Of a stretch of 12,151 nt of DNA, positions 1-6,802 are shown piece by piece. Numbering within the stretch: the stretch's first letter is position 1; each line of letters starts with the position of its first letter. The notes under the pieces were generated by a model, which did not search any database, had not been told where the DNA came from, and worked only from the letters and a program-made list of their open reading frames with translations. Where the stretch lies: assembly GCA_037384885.1 (NCBI GenBank), contig JARRNO010000089.1, positions 1 through 12,151 of the forward strand, written 5' to 3'. This stretch comes from JARRNO01 sp037384885. Its GTDB lineage: Bacteria; Acidobacteriota; UBA4820; DSQY01. Made by a program: the position numbers and the translations under genes.

Positions 1-40
1 CTTATCCCGGACCTCCTGCGAGCTCGAGAGGTTTCCGCCC

Positions 41-823
41 ATGCCTCCACATACTGCCTTTCGGTCCAGACTCATCCCAGCCGTTTTCGCGGCCGTTCTT
101 CTGGCCTCCCTGCCCGCGTTCGCCGGCGGGCCCGGTTCGGAGACTGCGCCGAACGACTCCCAGGAAAAACCGGCGCCGCTCTGGAGCACCTCTCTCAGCC
201 TGTCCTACGTGGCCACGAGCGGCAACACGAACACACGAACCCTGGGCACAGACTGGGTCTTTGCCAGAAAACCCTCTCCCTGGGGGCTGAAGGGGGAAGT
301 CAGCTACATGCAGGCCAAGGAAGAGGGCGTCATGACCGCCCAGCGGAGCATGGCGAAAATTCGTGGGCTGCGCTCCCTCAGCAAACGTTGGGAAGCCTTC
401 GTGGGAGCGGCGGGACTCAGCGACCGCTTTTCGGGAATCCATCGCCGCTACCTCGTGGAGACGGGGGCGACCTTTCATGCGGTGGCCGGGCCGGAGCAGC
501 ACCTGTCTTTCGACGCCGGACTCACCCGGACCCGGGAGGAATTCACGGACGGCTCGCGCCACAATTATTTGGGCGGCGTCTTCGGCGGGGATTACCGGTG
601 GGTCTTTTCGAAGGGGACGCAGTTTTCCCAGAGCCTGCACTATTATCCCGACTTCAACACGGCTTCCAACTGGCGGGTGGAATCCGAAACGTCGCTCCAG
701 GCCGCCGTGAATTCACACCTGGCTTTGAAGGCCGGCTTCCAGTTCCGCTACGACAACCTCCCCCAGCCCGGTTTTCGCAAGACCGACACGACCACCACCA
801 TGTCGCTGGTCTTCCAGTTCTGA
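41..823 (+). CDS. DUF481 (YdiY-like) outer-membrane beta-barrel protein
   Basis: 260 aa. An N-terminal Sec signal peptide is visible: Arg residues, then a hydrophobic stretch (about residues 12-26) ending in a PAFA-GG cleavage site near residue 28. The mature part is a series of alternating-hydrophobicity strands. It opens with WSTSLSLSYVATSGNTNTRT, matching the start of the DUF481/YdiY family ('salt-stress-induced outer membrane protein'), and ends in a C-terminal Phe (SLVFQF), the usual signal for Bam-dependent insertion of outer-membrane barrels. Length is normal for the family. The biochemical role of DUF481 proteins is not established. The ATG at 41 has GAGAGG about 9 bases upstream. The LURP-one-like gene follows 28 bases downstream with its own strong RBS, so the two are probably co-transcribed. 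The promoter would lie at or beyond the left edge. Family assignment is confident; function is not. Confidence 0.88.
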   Translation: MPPHTAFRSRLIPAVFAAVLLASLPAFAGGPGSETAPNDSQEKPAPLWSTSLSLSYVATSGNTNTRTLGTDWVFARKPSPWGLKGEVSYMQAKEEGVMTAQRSMAKIRGLRSLSKRWEAFVGAAGLSDRFSGIHRRYLVETGATFHAVAGPEQHLSFDAGLTRTREEFTDGSRHNYLGGVFGGDYRWVFSKGTQFSQSLHYYPDFNTASNWRVESETSLQAAVNSHLALKAGFQFRYDNLPQPGFRKTDTTTTMSLVFQF

Positions 824-851
824 GACACGGGCAAACGAGGGAGGATCTACC

Positions 852-1427
852 ATGCAGGAGCTGTTTCAGTACCCGTCCTACCTGATCCGCACCAAACCTT
901 TCGTACTTTTCGGGGGGATCTACCAGGTCTACGACGGGTTCGGGGATCTCGTCTTCACCTGCCGGAGGGAAGTCTTCAAGCTCAAGAAAACCCTTCACCT
1001 GTACGCCGGAGATGGCGGCCCGGAAATCCTCACCATCCACGCCCGCCGGATCGCCGAACTCGTCTCGGCCTACGACGTATTCGAGACCCCCACCCAGGCC
1101 CACGTGGGAACCCTGAAACGGAACTACATTCGTTCCATCATGCGCGACGAATGGGAGATCATGAACGCCGAGGAGGCCCACATCGGCGAGCTGCGCGAAG
1201 ACTCCACGCAGTGGGCGCTGGTGAGACGGTACCTTCTCAACCTCGTTCCGCAGGTCTTCTACGCCACGGTGGCCGGCGGCATCGTGGCCGAGTACCGGCA
1301 GAACTTCAACCCGTTTCTGTTGAAGATCAAGGTCGACTTCTCACCAGACATCCGGAATGTCTACGACCGCCGCCTTGGGCTGGCCGCCGGCCTGCTCCTG
1401 GCCGCCGTGGAGCGCCGCCAGCGCTGA
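852..1427 (+). CDS. LURP-one / phospholipid-scramblase-like protein (Tubby C-terminal-like fold)
   Basis: 191 aa, no signal peptide, predicted cytosolic or membrane-associated. The N-terminus (YPSYLIRTKPFVLFGGIYQV, then YDGFGDLVFTCRRE) has the 'Y.I..K...F...Y.VYD..G.LVF..' pattern of bacterial LURP-one-related and scramblase-like proteins. Repeated beta-hairpins follow: 'ILTIHARRI', 'YDVFETPTQAHVGTLKRN', 'EWEIMNAEEAHIGEL', 'GGIVAEYRQNFNPFLLKIKV'. The C-terminal LGLAAGLLLAAVERRQR is a short hydrophobic helix, as in scramblases, where it contacts the membrane. Bacterial members have no firmly established activity; lipid handling is inferred by homology. The start is well supported by AGGGAGG at 838-844, 7 bases before the ATG. 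It sits directly behind a DUF481 outer-membrane gene, compatible with an envelope role. The stop is only 4 bases from the stop of the convergent beta-propeller gene. Confidence 0.72.
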   Translation: MQELFQYPSYLIRTKPFVLFGGIYQVYDGFGDLVFTCRREVFKLKKTLHLYAGDGGPEILTIHARRIAELVSAYDVFETPTQAHVGTLKRNYIRSIMRDEWEIMNAEEAHIGELREDSTQWALVRRYLLNLVPQVFYATVAGGIVAEYRQNFNPFLLKIKVDFSPDIRNVYDRRLGLAAGLLLAAVERRQR

Positions 1428-1431
1428 GCCC

Positions 1432-2472
1432 TCACGCTTTTGGAAGGGTGTCCTTGTACACGAGCAGCGCCCCCTGGCGCGGATCGCACACGAAAACCTT
1501 TCCGTCCGGGGCCGCCACAACGCTGTGCGCGCCTTTGACCGTAGGGAGTACTTTCAAAAGCGTCAACGACCCTTTGGACGAGACCCCGATCACAGCCATC
1601 GTGGCGCTGCGCGCCCCAGGCAGATAGAGGTGGCGCAGGGCGGGGTCGTAATCGATGATATCCACGCCCAAGCCAGACTTGAGGCTTGAAAGGATTTTTC
1701 CGCCGTGATTCACGTCGAGAACCACGGCTCTTCCGTTCTTGCCGCCCACGAAGAGAAAGCCGCGGGCCGAATCGAGCGCCAGGCCTCTCGAACCGGCGTT
1801 GCCGTTCGGCCATCTCGCGACTACTTTCCGTGTCTTCAGATTGATGGCCAATGTCTTGTTTGACCAGAGGTTGGTGTAAGCGCGATTCCGCGTTGCGTCG
1901 ATGCAGAGCGCTTCGGGACCTCCTTCGACGTGGATGAAGCCGCTGTGGACCGGGACCGGGTTAGCGCCCGACGGCAGTTTGAAAATTTCGATGCCGGATC
2001 GTCCCGGTTCGGTGACCCAGATCTCGTGCGTCGGCGCCACCCACCGGACGTAGTCGGGGCCGCCGCCCAGATTGACCGACGCTACGACCTTGCGGGTACT
2101 CTCGTTCACCACGTTCAGCAACCGTGTCGTGCGGTCCGTCACGAAAAGGAAGCGGCCGTTTTCGGAGACCGAGGTGATTCCTTCGCCGTGGCCGCCTTTG
2201 AAGGACTTTTCCCGGCTGAATCCCGAGATGGTCGAAATTTTGAGCGATCCGGGGGCGATCAGATCCAGGTCGCCCGTCTGGGCGGCGGGAGCAAGCACCA
2301 TTTTCAGAATGCTCGAATACTGAAGGTCATCGAATCCTATGCCCTGTGATCCGCCGGGCAATTTTAAAACAACAGGCGAGGGTGTTTTGGCGGAAGCAGC
2401 CGGGAGCGCCGATGCGAAAAGAGACGCAGCAAAGACCACAGCTGTGATTTTCAGGTTGAAAGTACCCTTCAT
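1432..2472 (-). CDS. Secreted YVTN/YncE-type beta-propeller protein
   Basis: 346 aa from the chosen ATG. That start is preceded by a perfect AGGAGG 6 bases upstream and opens directly into a signal peptide (MKGTFNLKITAVVFAASLFA, with an ASA-KT cleavage site near residue 31). A longer reading to 2598 would bury this signal peptide, so it is rejected. The mature protein has repeated blades of about 40 residues: 'GRFLFVTDRTTRLLNVVNES', 'YVRWVAPTHEIWVTEPGRSG', 'RAYTNLWSNKTLAINLKTRK', 'RGFLFVGGKNGRAVVLDV', 'RHLYLPGARSATMAVIGVSS' and 'GKVFVCDPRQGALLVYKD'. These are the '..LYV.....G.V.VID' repeats of YVTN/YncE propellers (SMP-30/40-residue YVTN families). Such proteins are periplasmic or extracellular and bind proteins, metals or nucleic acids; no catalytic residues can be named. 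It is monocistronic, divergent from the zinc-ribbon gene and convergent with the LURP-one-like gene. Confidence 0.85.
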   Translation of the reverse strand: MKGTFNLKITAVVFAASLFASALPAASAKTPSPVVLKLPGGSQGIGFDDLQYSSILKMVLAPAAQTGDLDLIAPGSLKISTISGFSREKSFKGGHGEGITSVSENGRFLFVTDRTTRLLNVVNESTRKVVASVNLGGGPDYVRWVAPTHEIWVTEPGRSGIEIFKLPSGANPVPVHSGFIHVEGGPEALCIDATRNRAYTNLWSNKTLAINLKTRKVVARWPNGNAGSRGLALDSARGFLFVGGKNGRAVVLDVNHGGKILSSLKSGLGVDIIDYDPALRHLYLPGARSATMAVIGVSSKGSLTLLKVLPTVKGAHSVVAAPDGKVFVCDPRQGALLVYKDTLPKA

Positions 2473-2529
2473 GGTTGGCCTCCTGGAGAATGGGGCGCGA
2501 AACGGATGTTCATAAGTCCGCGCCGGTTC

Positions 2530-2535
2530 TATAAT
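2530..2535 (+). promoter_or_regulatory. Candidate -10 box in the divergent intergenic region
   Basis: A consensus TATAAT lies in the 124-base gap between the divergent beta-propeller and zinc-ribbon genes. The best -35 match is weak: TTCATA at 2509-2514, with a short 15-base spacer. It would give a leader of about 55 bases for the gene starting at 2597. The same AT-rich patch (2529-2547) also contains TATTAT and TATACT on the minus strand, so it may drive both genes. A CCCCC-GCAT-GGGGG mini-palindrome sits just downstream. Moderate evidence only. Confidence 0.4.
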
Positions 2536-2596
2536 AGAGATAGTATACGCTTCCCCCCGCATGGGGGCAGGCGCGAGAAGTATTGGGGAGGCCGCC

Positions 2597-3415
2597 ATGG
2601 AAGACCTGAAAACCTGTCCGCAATGCGGACTTGCCGTTCCCCTTCCCGATCGGCGGTGCCGGTGCGGTTATCGTTTCGGGGGATCCTTCCCGCCCGCAGG
2701 CCCCGGGCCGTCCGGCGGACCCATGACGGCACGAAAGCCCGCGTCGGTGGGCCGGTTGTTAATCGTGATCCTCAATCTCGGGATTATTGCGTTTATCCTG
2801 CTGGGCACGCCGGGCGGCCGGCAGTTCTGGAAGCAGCTCAAGGAAGGCATGCGTTCCGGTCGCGCGCCGGAGGCCGAAAGGGCCGATCCGGCTATTCTGG
2901 CAAAATCGTGGAAGCGCTATCCCGTGGGGAATGACGGTCTGACGCTGGAACTTCCCGCGAAGCCCCGGCGCCTTTCTTCAGGGGATATCAGGCGGCTTTA
3001 TCACGTTTCGGACAAGGACGGGCTTGAAGTTTACCAATGCAAAGTTCCCGGCGTCGAGATCGAAGTCATGACCTTCCCAAATCGTAAAGAGCCCCCCGGG
3101 AAAATGGTCCGCCAGATGGCGGACGGGCTTAGAACAGGTCTTCGCAAAGCCGGCGTATCGGGAATGGAGTGGGAGGAGCGGACCGGCAGCCTGCAGGGCC
3201 TGGACAATCTCCTGGTGTCCGCCCGGTTTCGGTACAAGGGACGCGACCGCCGGATCACCGCACTGTCGGCCGCTTCCACCGCCAGGGTTTGGCGCGTGAT
3301 GGGCTCTTGGCAGGCCGGCGACGCGGCCGCAGGGAAAATCAGCGCCCGAAGCCTGGCATCGGTCGAACTTGGGCTTCGGCTCCCCGAACACCCCGCGCAG
3401 GGCGCTGCAGAGTAG
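2597..3415 (+). CDS. Zinc-ribbon, single-span membrane protein of unknown function
   Basis: 272 aa. The ATG at 2597 is chosen because GGGGAGG lies 5-6 bases upstream and the zinc ribbon begins at once; an upstream ATG at 2561 lacks support. Order of parts: a short zinc ribbon (Cys7, Cys10, Cys21, Cys23: CPQCG...CRCGYRF), a Pro/Gly-rich linker (about 28-48), one transmembrane helix (about 54-70, LLIVILNLGIIAFILLG), and a soluble domain of about 200 residues. The domain contains 'YPVGNDGLTLELPAKPRRLS', resembling the openings of domains that describe a protein's own surface stress or lipoprotein-like folds, but I do not recognise a named family. By the positive-inside rule the zinc ribbon is cytoplasmic and the C-terminal domain periplasmic, which would suit a sensor or anchor role. 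That role is inference. The downstream BON gene is 174 bases away and may be separate. Confidence 0.8.
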   Translation: MEDLKTCPQCGLAVPLPDRRCRCGYRFGGSFPPAGPGPSGGPMTARKPASVGRLLIVILNLGIIAFILLGTPGGRQFWKQLKEGMRSGRAPEAERADPAILAKSWKRYPVGNDGLTLELPAKPRRLSSGDIRRLYHVSDKDGLEVYQCKVPGVEIEVMTFPNRKEPPGKMVRQMADGLRTGLRKAGVSGMEWEERTGSLQGLDNLLVSARFRYKGRDRRITALSAASTARVWRVMGSWQAGDAAAGKISARSLASVELGLRLPEHPAQGAAE

Positions 3416-3589
3416 ACACGGGCCTTGCTCGCTGCGTTTGAGCGTTCTTCCGGGCTGGTCCCCTTCTGGAACAAAATTCCTCGAACACGGTTCTCATATT
3501 GAATGCAGCCGGAGGGGCCGCCCTTCTCCTTGAAACAGCGGGGAAGACCACGCCCTTTCCGGCATCGATGAAATGGAAGGAGGCCCCAG

Positions 3590-4219
3590 ATGACTCATTC
3601 CGAGAAAGCAAGCCGAAGCACCTCCAAACATTTCCGCGCCGTGTTGCTCGCGGCGTTGGCCGCTGTCGGGTTTTCGGCCTGGGCCGCCGGTTCCGGTGGC
3701 GCATCCGGTAAACAGCCTGCGTCGGATTTCAAACAGGACATCCACAACGCTCACGTTGAACTGGCCGTGCATCTCAAGCTCCTATCCAAGCTGGGCGTGG
3801 ACGGCCTCCATGTGGAAGTCGTCGCGCAGGATGGAAACGTGACCCTGAGCGGCATCGTCAAACACCCGGCCGACCGGAAGATGGCAAGACAAGTGGCCCT
3901 GAGTGTGGACGGCGTCAAATCCGTCCGAAACGAAATCACCTATGTCCCCGATAAACAGAACACGGATTCCGCGGTGAAAAAGACTGCCCACAAGGTGGAG
4001 CGGTCGGTGAAGGACGCCGCGCTGGAGGCTCATGTCAAGATGCGCCTCTTAGACAACATGGGGCACAACGCTTTCGACGTTGAAGTGGAGGCGTCGCGAG
4101 GCGTGGTCAGCCTCCGCGGCGTGGTCAAGACGGACAGCTACAGGGACACTGCCGTTCAGACGGCGCGCGGGACCAAGGGCGTCAGGAAGGTCATCGACCT
4201 CCTGAAGGTCGGCGGATAA
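3590..4219 (+). CDS. Exported protein with two BON domains (OsmY-like)
   Basis: 209 aa. The start at 3590 has a GGAAGGAGG ribosome binding site 7 bases upstream. A signal peptide follows (basic residues up to Arg16, hydrophobic 17-31, likely cleavage at AWA-AG). Two BON domains are visible. The first is at about 54-119 (AVHLKLLSKLGVDGLHVEVV, NVTLSGIVKHPADRKMARQV, GVKSVRNEITYVP). The second is at about 142-206 (AHVKMRLLDNMGHNAFDVEV, VVSLRGVVKTDSYRDTAVQT, GVRKVIDLL). Each has the conserved Gly after the 'V.L.G.V' strand (Gly88, Gly177) and the 'GV..V' turn. BON domains bind phospholipid surfaces; two-domain periplasmic members such as OsmY and DolP act in osmotic stress and outer-membrane integrity. 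That role is inferred here. No intrinsic terminator is obvious downstream. Confidence 0.88.
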   Translation: MTHSEKASRSTSKHFRAVLLAALAAVGFSAWAAGSGGASGKQPASDFKQDIHNAHVELAVHLKLLSKLGVDGLHVEVVAQDGNVTLSGIVKHPADRKMARQVALSVDGVKSVRNEITYVPDKQNTDSAVKKTAHKVERSVKDAALEAHVKMRLLDNMGHNAFDVEVEASRGVVSLRGVVKTDSYRDTAVQTARGTKGVRKVIDLLKVGG

Positions 4220-4331
4220 CCTCCGGCGTTCCGCTGAAGGTGAAATGGAGCAAAGAACTAAAGACGGGTGTGCCCAGGTGACGGGGCCGCCGCTGCTCCG
4301 GCTTGGAAAGTAAAGAAGCTGGGAAGCGAAG

Positions 4332-4350
4332 CAGCCGCCTTTGGCGGCTG
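4332..4350. repeat. Perfect inverted repeat, 8-bp stem with TTT loop
   Basis: CAGCCGCC at 4332-4339 pairs perfectly with GGCGGCTG at 4343-4350 around a three-base loop. It lies between the BON gene and radA. Neither strand has a T-tract directly after the stem, so intrinsic termination is not supported. It may be part of a transcribed structured RNA or an interspersed palindrome. Confidence 0.6.
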
Positions 4351-4609
4351 AGGATGGGCGGGCCACTCTTCGCGGGAGTGCCTCGCCGTATTCCGGCTGC
4401 AACCTTGCGGCCGTTCCTGCAGCGGTAATTCATCCAACTCGCTGCCGGCAAAGAATTTCCCGCTAACACACTTCATGTCCTGACTCTTTACCTTCTTACC
4501 GGAGCGGCTGCGTGGCGGCCGTATTAACATGGAGGCGGTGAGAAAACATGACTCTCATCGTCTCTCTGCCTCGCTGTGCAACGTGTCTCTGGGGTCCGCC
4601 GCCCGGCTC

Positions 4610-4618
4610 TGATATACT
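4610..4618 (+). promoter_or_regulatory. Extended -10 promoter element for radA
   Basis: TGA-TATACT (TGn extended -10 plus a 5/6 match to TATAAT) ends 6 bases before the radA ATG. No convincing -35 hexamer is seen at 16-18 bases upstream, which is typical of extended -10 promoters. Transcription starting about 7 bases after the box would begin at or next to base 4625, the A of the start codon. Confidence 0.5.
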
Positions 4619-4624
4619 TCATGC

Positions 4625-5980
4625 ATGGCGAAAGCGACCAGCATCTTTATCTGCGAAGCCTGCGGGACTCAGCATCAGAAATGGCTTGGACGCTGCCCGG
4701 CCTGCGGTGAGTGGAATTCCATCGTGGAGGAGGCGGCTGCTCCCGCGCTCACGGCAACGGGCGTAATGCGGGAGCGTCATGCCGCCCGGCTTTCGGAGAT
4801 CGAATGCGATCCAGGCGACCGCCTGGATACGGGAATCGGCGAAGTCAACCGGGTGCTCGGCGGTGGGGTGGTGCCGGGATCGGTCTCCCTCCTGGGTGGG
4901 GATCCGGGAGTGGGCAAATCCACATTGATGCTCCAGGTGGCCGGGTCCCTGGCGAACGGAGAGCCGGTACTCTACGTGAGCGGCGAGGAATCACCGGCAC
5001 AGGTCGCCGGACGGGCCGGACGATTGGGCATCGATTCTCCGGAACTCCATCTCTTTTGCGAGGTCTCGCTGGAGGCGATGGTCCGTGAAGCCAAGCGGCT
5101 GAAACCTGTCCTCATGATCGTGGACTCCATCCAGACTGCGGCGACGCAGGAGCTGACTTCCGCGCCCGGAAGCCTTTCACAGGTTCGGGAATGTGCGGTC
5201 AGACTCGCCGAATTCGGAAAGGTCGAAAACGTCCCGCTCGTTTTGGTCGGGCACATTACCAAGGAAGGGATGATTGCGGGGCCGAAGGCGCTCGAGCACA
5301 TTGTGGACACGGTTCTCTACCTTGAGGGAGAGCGGTACCGGCACCTGAAGGTGCTCAGGGCGCAGAAGAACCGGTTCGGCGCCACCTCCGAAATCGCCCT
5401 CCTCGAAATGACAGGGAGCGGCCTTCAGGAGGTCGAGAACCCGTCGCAGGCCCTGCTGGCGGATCGTCCCGTAGGCTCTCCCGGGTCGGTGATCGGCGTA
5501 GCCGTTCAGGGGACACGGCCGCTTCTTTTTGAAATCCAAGCCCTCACCAGCCCTTCAGCCTTCGGTCTGGCCAAGCGCATGAGCGTGGGACTCGACCGGA
5601 ACAGGGTTCAGCTGCTGACCGCGGTCCTGGAGCGTGCCGCCAAGTTGACGTTGGGGGACCGGGATCTTTTCGTCAATGTGGTAGGGGGGGTGGCAGTAGA
5701 GGAGCCTTCGCTGGACCTGCCGCTGTGCCTCGCCGTGGCTTCGGCTTATCGAAATTGCCCCGTGCCTCAGGATTTCGTCGCGTTCGGTGAAATCGGCCTG
5801 GCCGGCGAAATTCGCGGTGTGGGCTCGCCCCAAGCCCGGGTGATGGAAGCCAAAGCGCTCGGGTTTACACGCTGCTTTCTGCCGGCGTCCGACCTTGAAC
5901 GGCTGGAAAGGAAGCCAAAAGGAGTCTTGCTCGAGCCCGTCACCACCCTGGCGGAGGCCGTTGAAATTCTCTTGCCGTGA
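4625..5980 (+). CDS. radA: DNA repair protein RadA (Sms), RecA-like branch-migration helicase
   Basis: 451 aa, normal full length. An N-terminal C4 zinc finger is present (Cys10, Cys13, Cys24, Cys27 in CEACG...CPACG). The RecA-like ATPase core has Walker A GDPGVGKST at 92-100 and a Walker B strand LMIVD ending at Asp167. The RadA signature KNRFG is at 248-252. A C-terminal Lon-protease-like domain starts near residue 290 (LTSPSAFGLAKRMSVGLDRNR onwards) and is normally without peptidase activity. RadA promotes branch migration of recombination intermediates and loads or acts like a DnaB-type helicase in homologous recombination. The start is fixed by an in-frame TGA at 4610 just upstream and by the conserved N-terminus. 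There is no Shine-Dalgarno sequence before it, and an extended -10 box ends 6 bases upstream, suggesting a leaderless message. Confidence 0.97.
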   Translation: MAKATSIFICEACGTQHQKWLGRCPACGEWNSIVEEAAAPALTATGVMRERHAARLSEIECDPGDRLDTGIGEVNRVLGGGVVPGSVSLLGGDPGVGKSTLMLQVAGSLANGEPVLYVSGEESPAQVAGRAGRLGIDSPELHLFCEVSLEAMVREAKRLKPVLMIVDSIQTAATQELTSAPGSLSQVRECAVRLAEFGKVENVPLVLVGHITKEGMIAGPKALEHIVDTVLYLEGERYRHLKVLRAQKNRFGATSEIALLEMTGSGLQEVENPSQALLADRPVGSPGSVIGVAVQGTRPLLFEIQALTSPSAFGLAKRMSVGLDRNRVQLLTAVLERAAKLTLGDRDLFVNVVGGVAVEEPSLDLPLCLAVASAYRNCPVPQDFVAFGEIGLAGEIRGVGSPQARVMEAKALGFTRCFLPASDLERLERKPKGVLLEPVTTLAEAVEILLP

Positions 5981-6028
5981 GCGTGAATCTCACCGGAATG
6001 ACGGTGCGGCTCACGATGTTCCGTGAGC
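5976..6028 (+). promoter_or_regulatory. Competing hairpins between radA and the SDR gene
   Basis: CGTGAGC occurs at 5976-5982 (overlapping the radA stop codon) and again at 6022-6028. A single complement, GCTCACG, lies between them at 6009-6015. The middle arm can pair with the first copy (enclosing an inner CACCG/CGGTG stem at 5991-6006) or with the second copy (6-base loop ATGTTC), but not with both. No T-run follows, so this is not a plain intrinsic terminator. The arrangement resembles an attenuator or a processing/stability element; function is inferred only. Confidence 0.45.
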
Positions 6029-6091
6029 AGGCCGGGCAAAATCTTCTCCCTTCGGCGAAACACGGTCCGGCCGGTATTCAAGGAGGAATGG

Positions 6092-6790
6092 ATGCAGCAG
6101 ACAATTCTCATTACGGGCGCCAACCGGGGCATCGGTCTCGAGATGGTCAGGCAGTACATGGAAGATGGATGGAAAGTTCTGGCTTGCTGCCGTGCGCCCT
6201 CCGCCGCGGAAAAGCTCCAGGAAATGGCTTCCGGTGCGGAGGACCTCGTCGAAATTCATGCTCTGGACGTAACGGACGGCGCTCAGATCAGCACCCTTTC
6301 GGAGCGGCTGAAAGACGTTCCCATCGACATTCTGCTGAACAATGCGGGCGTCTATGGCCCGAAGCACAGTGGATTTGGCGGCGTCGACACGGAGGAATGG
6401 CTGAAAACCTTCCGCGTGAACGCGGTGGCGCCCCTGAAGATGGCGGAGGCGTTCGTCGGCCAGGTGGCTTCCGGCCGCCGGAAAGTCGTCGCGACCATAT
6501 CCAGTCTCATGGGAAGCATCGCCGACAACGGATCGGGCGGCGGATACATCTACCGGACGAGTAAAGCCGGTGCCAACATGGTGATGAAGAGCCTCGCGGT
6601 GGACTTGAAGCCGAGGGGCATCATTGCGGTAGCCCTCAGTCCGGGATGGGTCCGGACCGATATGGGGGGTGCGAATGCTCCAACGGCGCCGGAAGAAAGC
6701 GTGGCCGGTTTGAGACGGGTGCTGGCACAGCTGGGGCCGGAGGATTCAGGCAAGTTCTTTCACTATGACGGCCGGGCGCTGCCCTGGTAA
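6092..6790 (+). CDS. Short-chain dehydrogenase/reductase (SDR), classical type
   Basis: 232 aa from the ATG at 6092, chosen for AGGAGG at 6081-6086 and because the nucleotide-binding strand begins immediately (MQQTILITGANRGIG). An in-frame ATG at 6023 would add an unrelated tail. Classical SDR motifs in order: TGANRGIG (8-15, cofactor binding), an acidic D59-V in the adenine-binding position, NNAG (83-86), catalytic Ser137/138 in ATISS, YxxxK (Tyr154, Lys158), and the SPGWVRTDMGG loop (183-193). These SDRs catalyse NAD(P)-dependent oxidation or reduction of a carbonyl/hydroxyl; the substrate cannot be read from sequence. It resembles the CsgA/sniffer-like carbonyl-reductase subgroup. It starts 111 bases after radA and ends 12 bases before the NRDE gene, so the latter two form an operon. 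Cytosolic. Confidence 0.9.
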   Translation: MQQTILITGANRGIGLEMVRQYMEDGWKVLACCRAPSAAEKLQEMASGAEDLVEIHALDVTDGAQISTLSERLKDVPIDILLNNAGVYGPKHSGFGGVDTEEWLKTFRVNAVAPLKMAEAFVGQVASGRRKVVATISSLMGSIADNGSGGGYIYRTSKAGANMVMKSLAVDLKPRGIIAVALSPGWVRTDMGGANAPTAPEESVAGLRRVLAQLGPEDSGKFFHYDGRALPW

Positions 6791-6802
6791 CCGGGGGCTT
6801 TT

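Larger units (their letters stand above)
4220..4624. other. Gene-poor 405-base region upstream of radA
   Basis: No reading frame here has both codon-like composition and a recognisable product. It holds a perfect 8-bp hairpin with a TTT loop at 4332-4350 (CAGCCGCC-TTT-GGCGGCTG) that lacks a downstream T-run, so it is not a standard terminator. A short ORF beginning at 4548 has a good Shine-Dalgarno sequence but runs out of frame into radA. An extended -10 box lies next to the radA start. A minus-strand frame over 4258-4530 is open but rich in Pro, Ser and Arg with no domain resemblance. The block 4290-4480 could be a repeat, a small RNA or decayed sequence; I cannot tell which. Confidence 0.5.

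Noticed and set aside
2..640. Long minus-strand frame of 212 codons opposite the DUF481 gene.
   Set aside because: Antisense to a clearly recognisable coding gene, with Gly/Arg/Pro-rich low-complexity translation; a shadow frame.
2473..2598. N-terminal extension of the beta-propeller gene to 2598.
   Set aside because: It would place 42 residues before a clear signal peptide and ignore a perfect AGGAGG site before the ATG at 2472; it would also overlap the divergent zinc-ribbon gene start.
4258..4530. Open minus-strand frame of 90 codons between the BON gene and radA.
   Set aside because: Composition is Pro/Ser/Arg/Ala-rich with no domain resemblance, and no Shine-Dalgarno sequence was identified; overlapping open frames on the same strand suggest simple GC-driven openness.
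5976..6015. Intrinsic terminator after radA.
   Set aside because: The stem is good, but no T-run follows either hairpin, so I listed it as a possible regulatory structure rather than a terminator.
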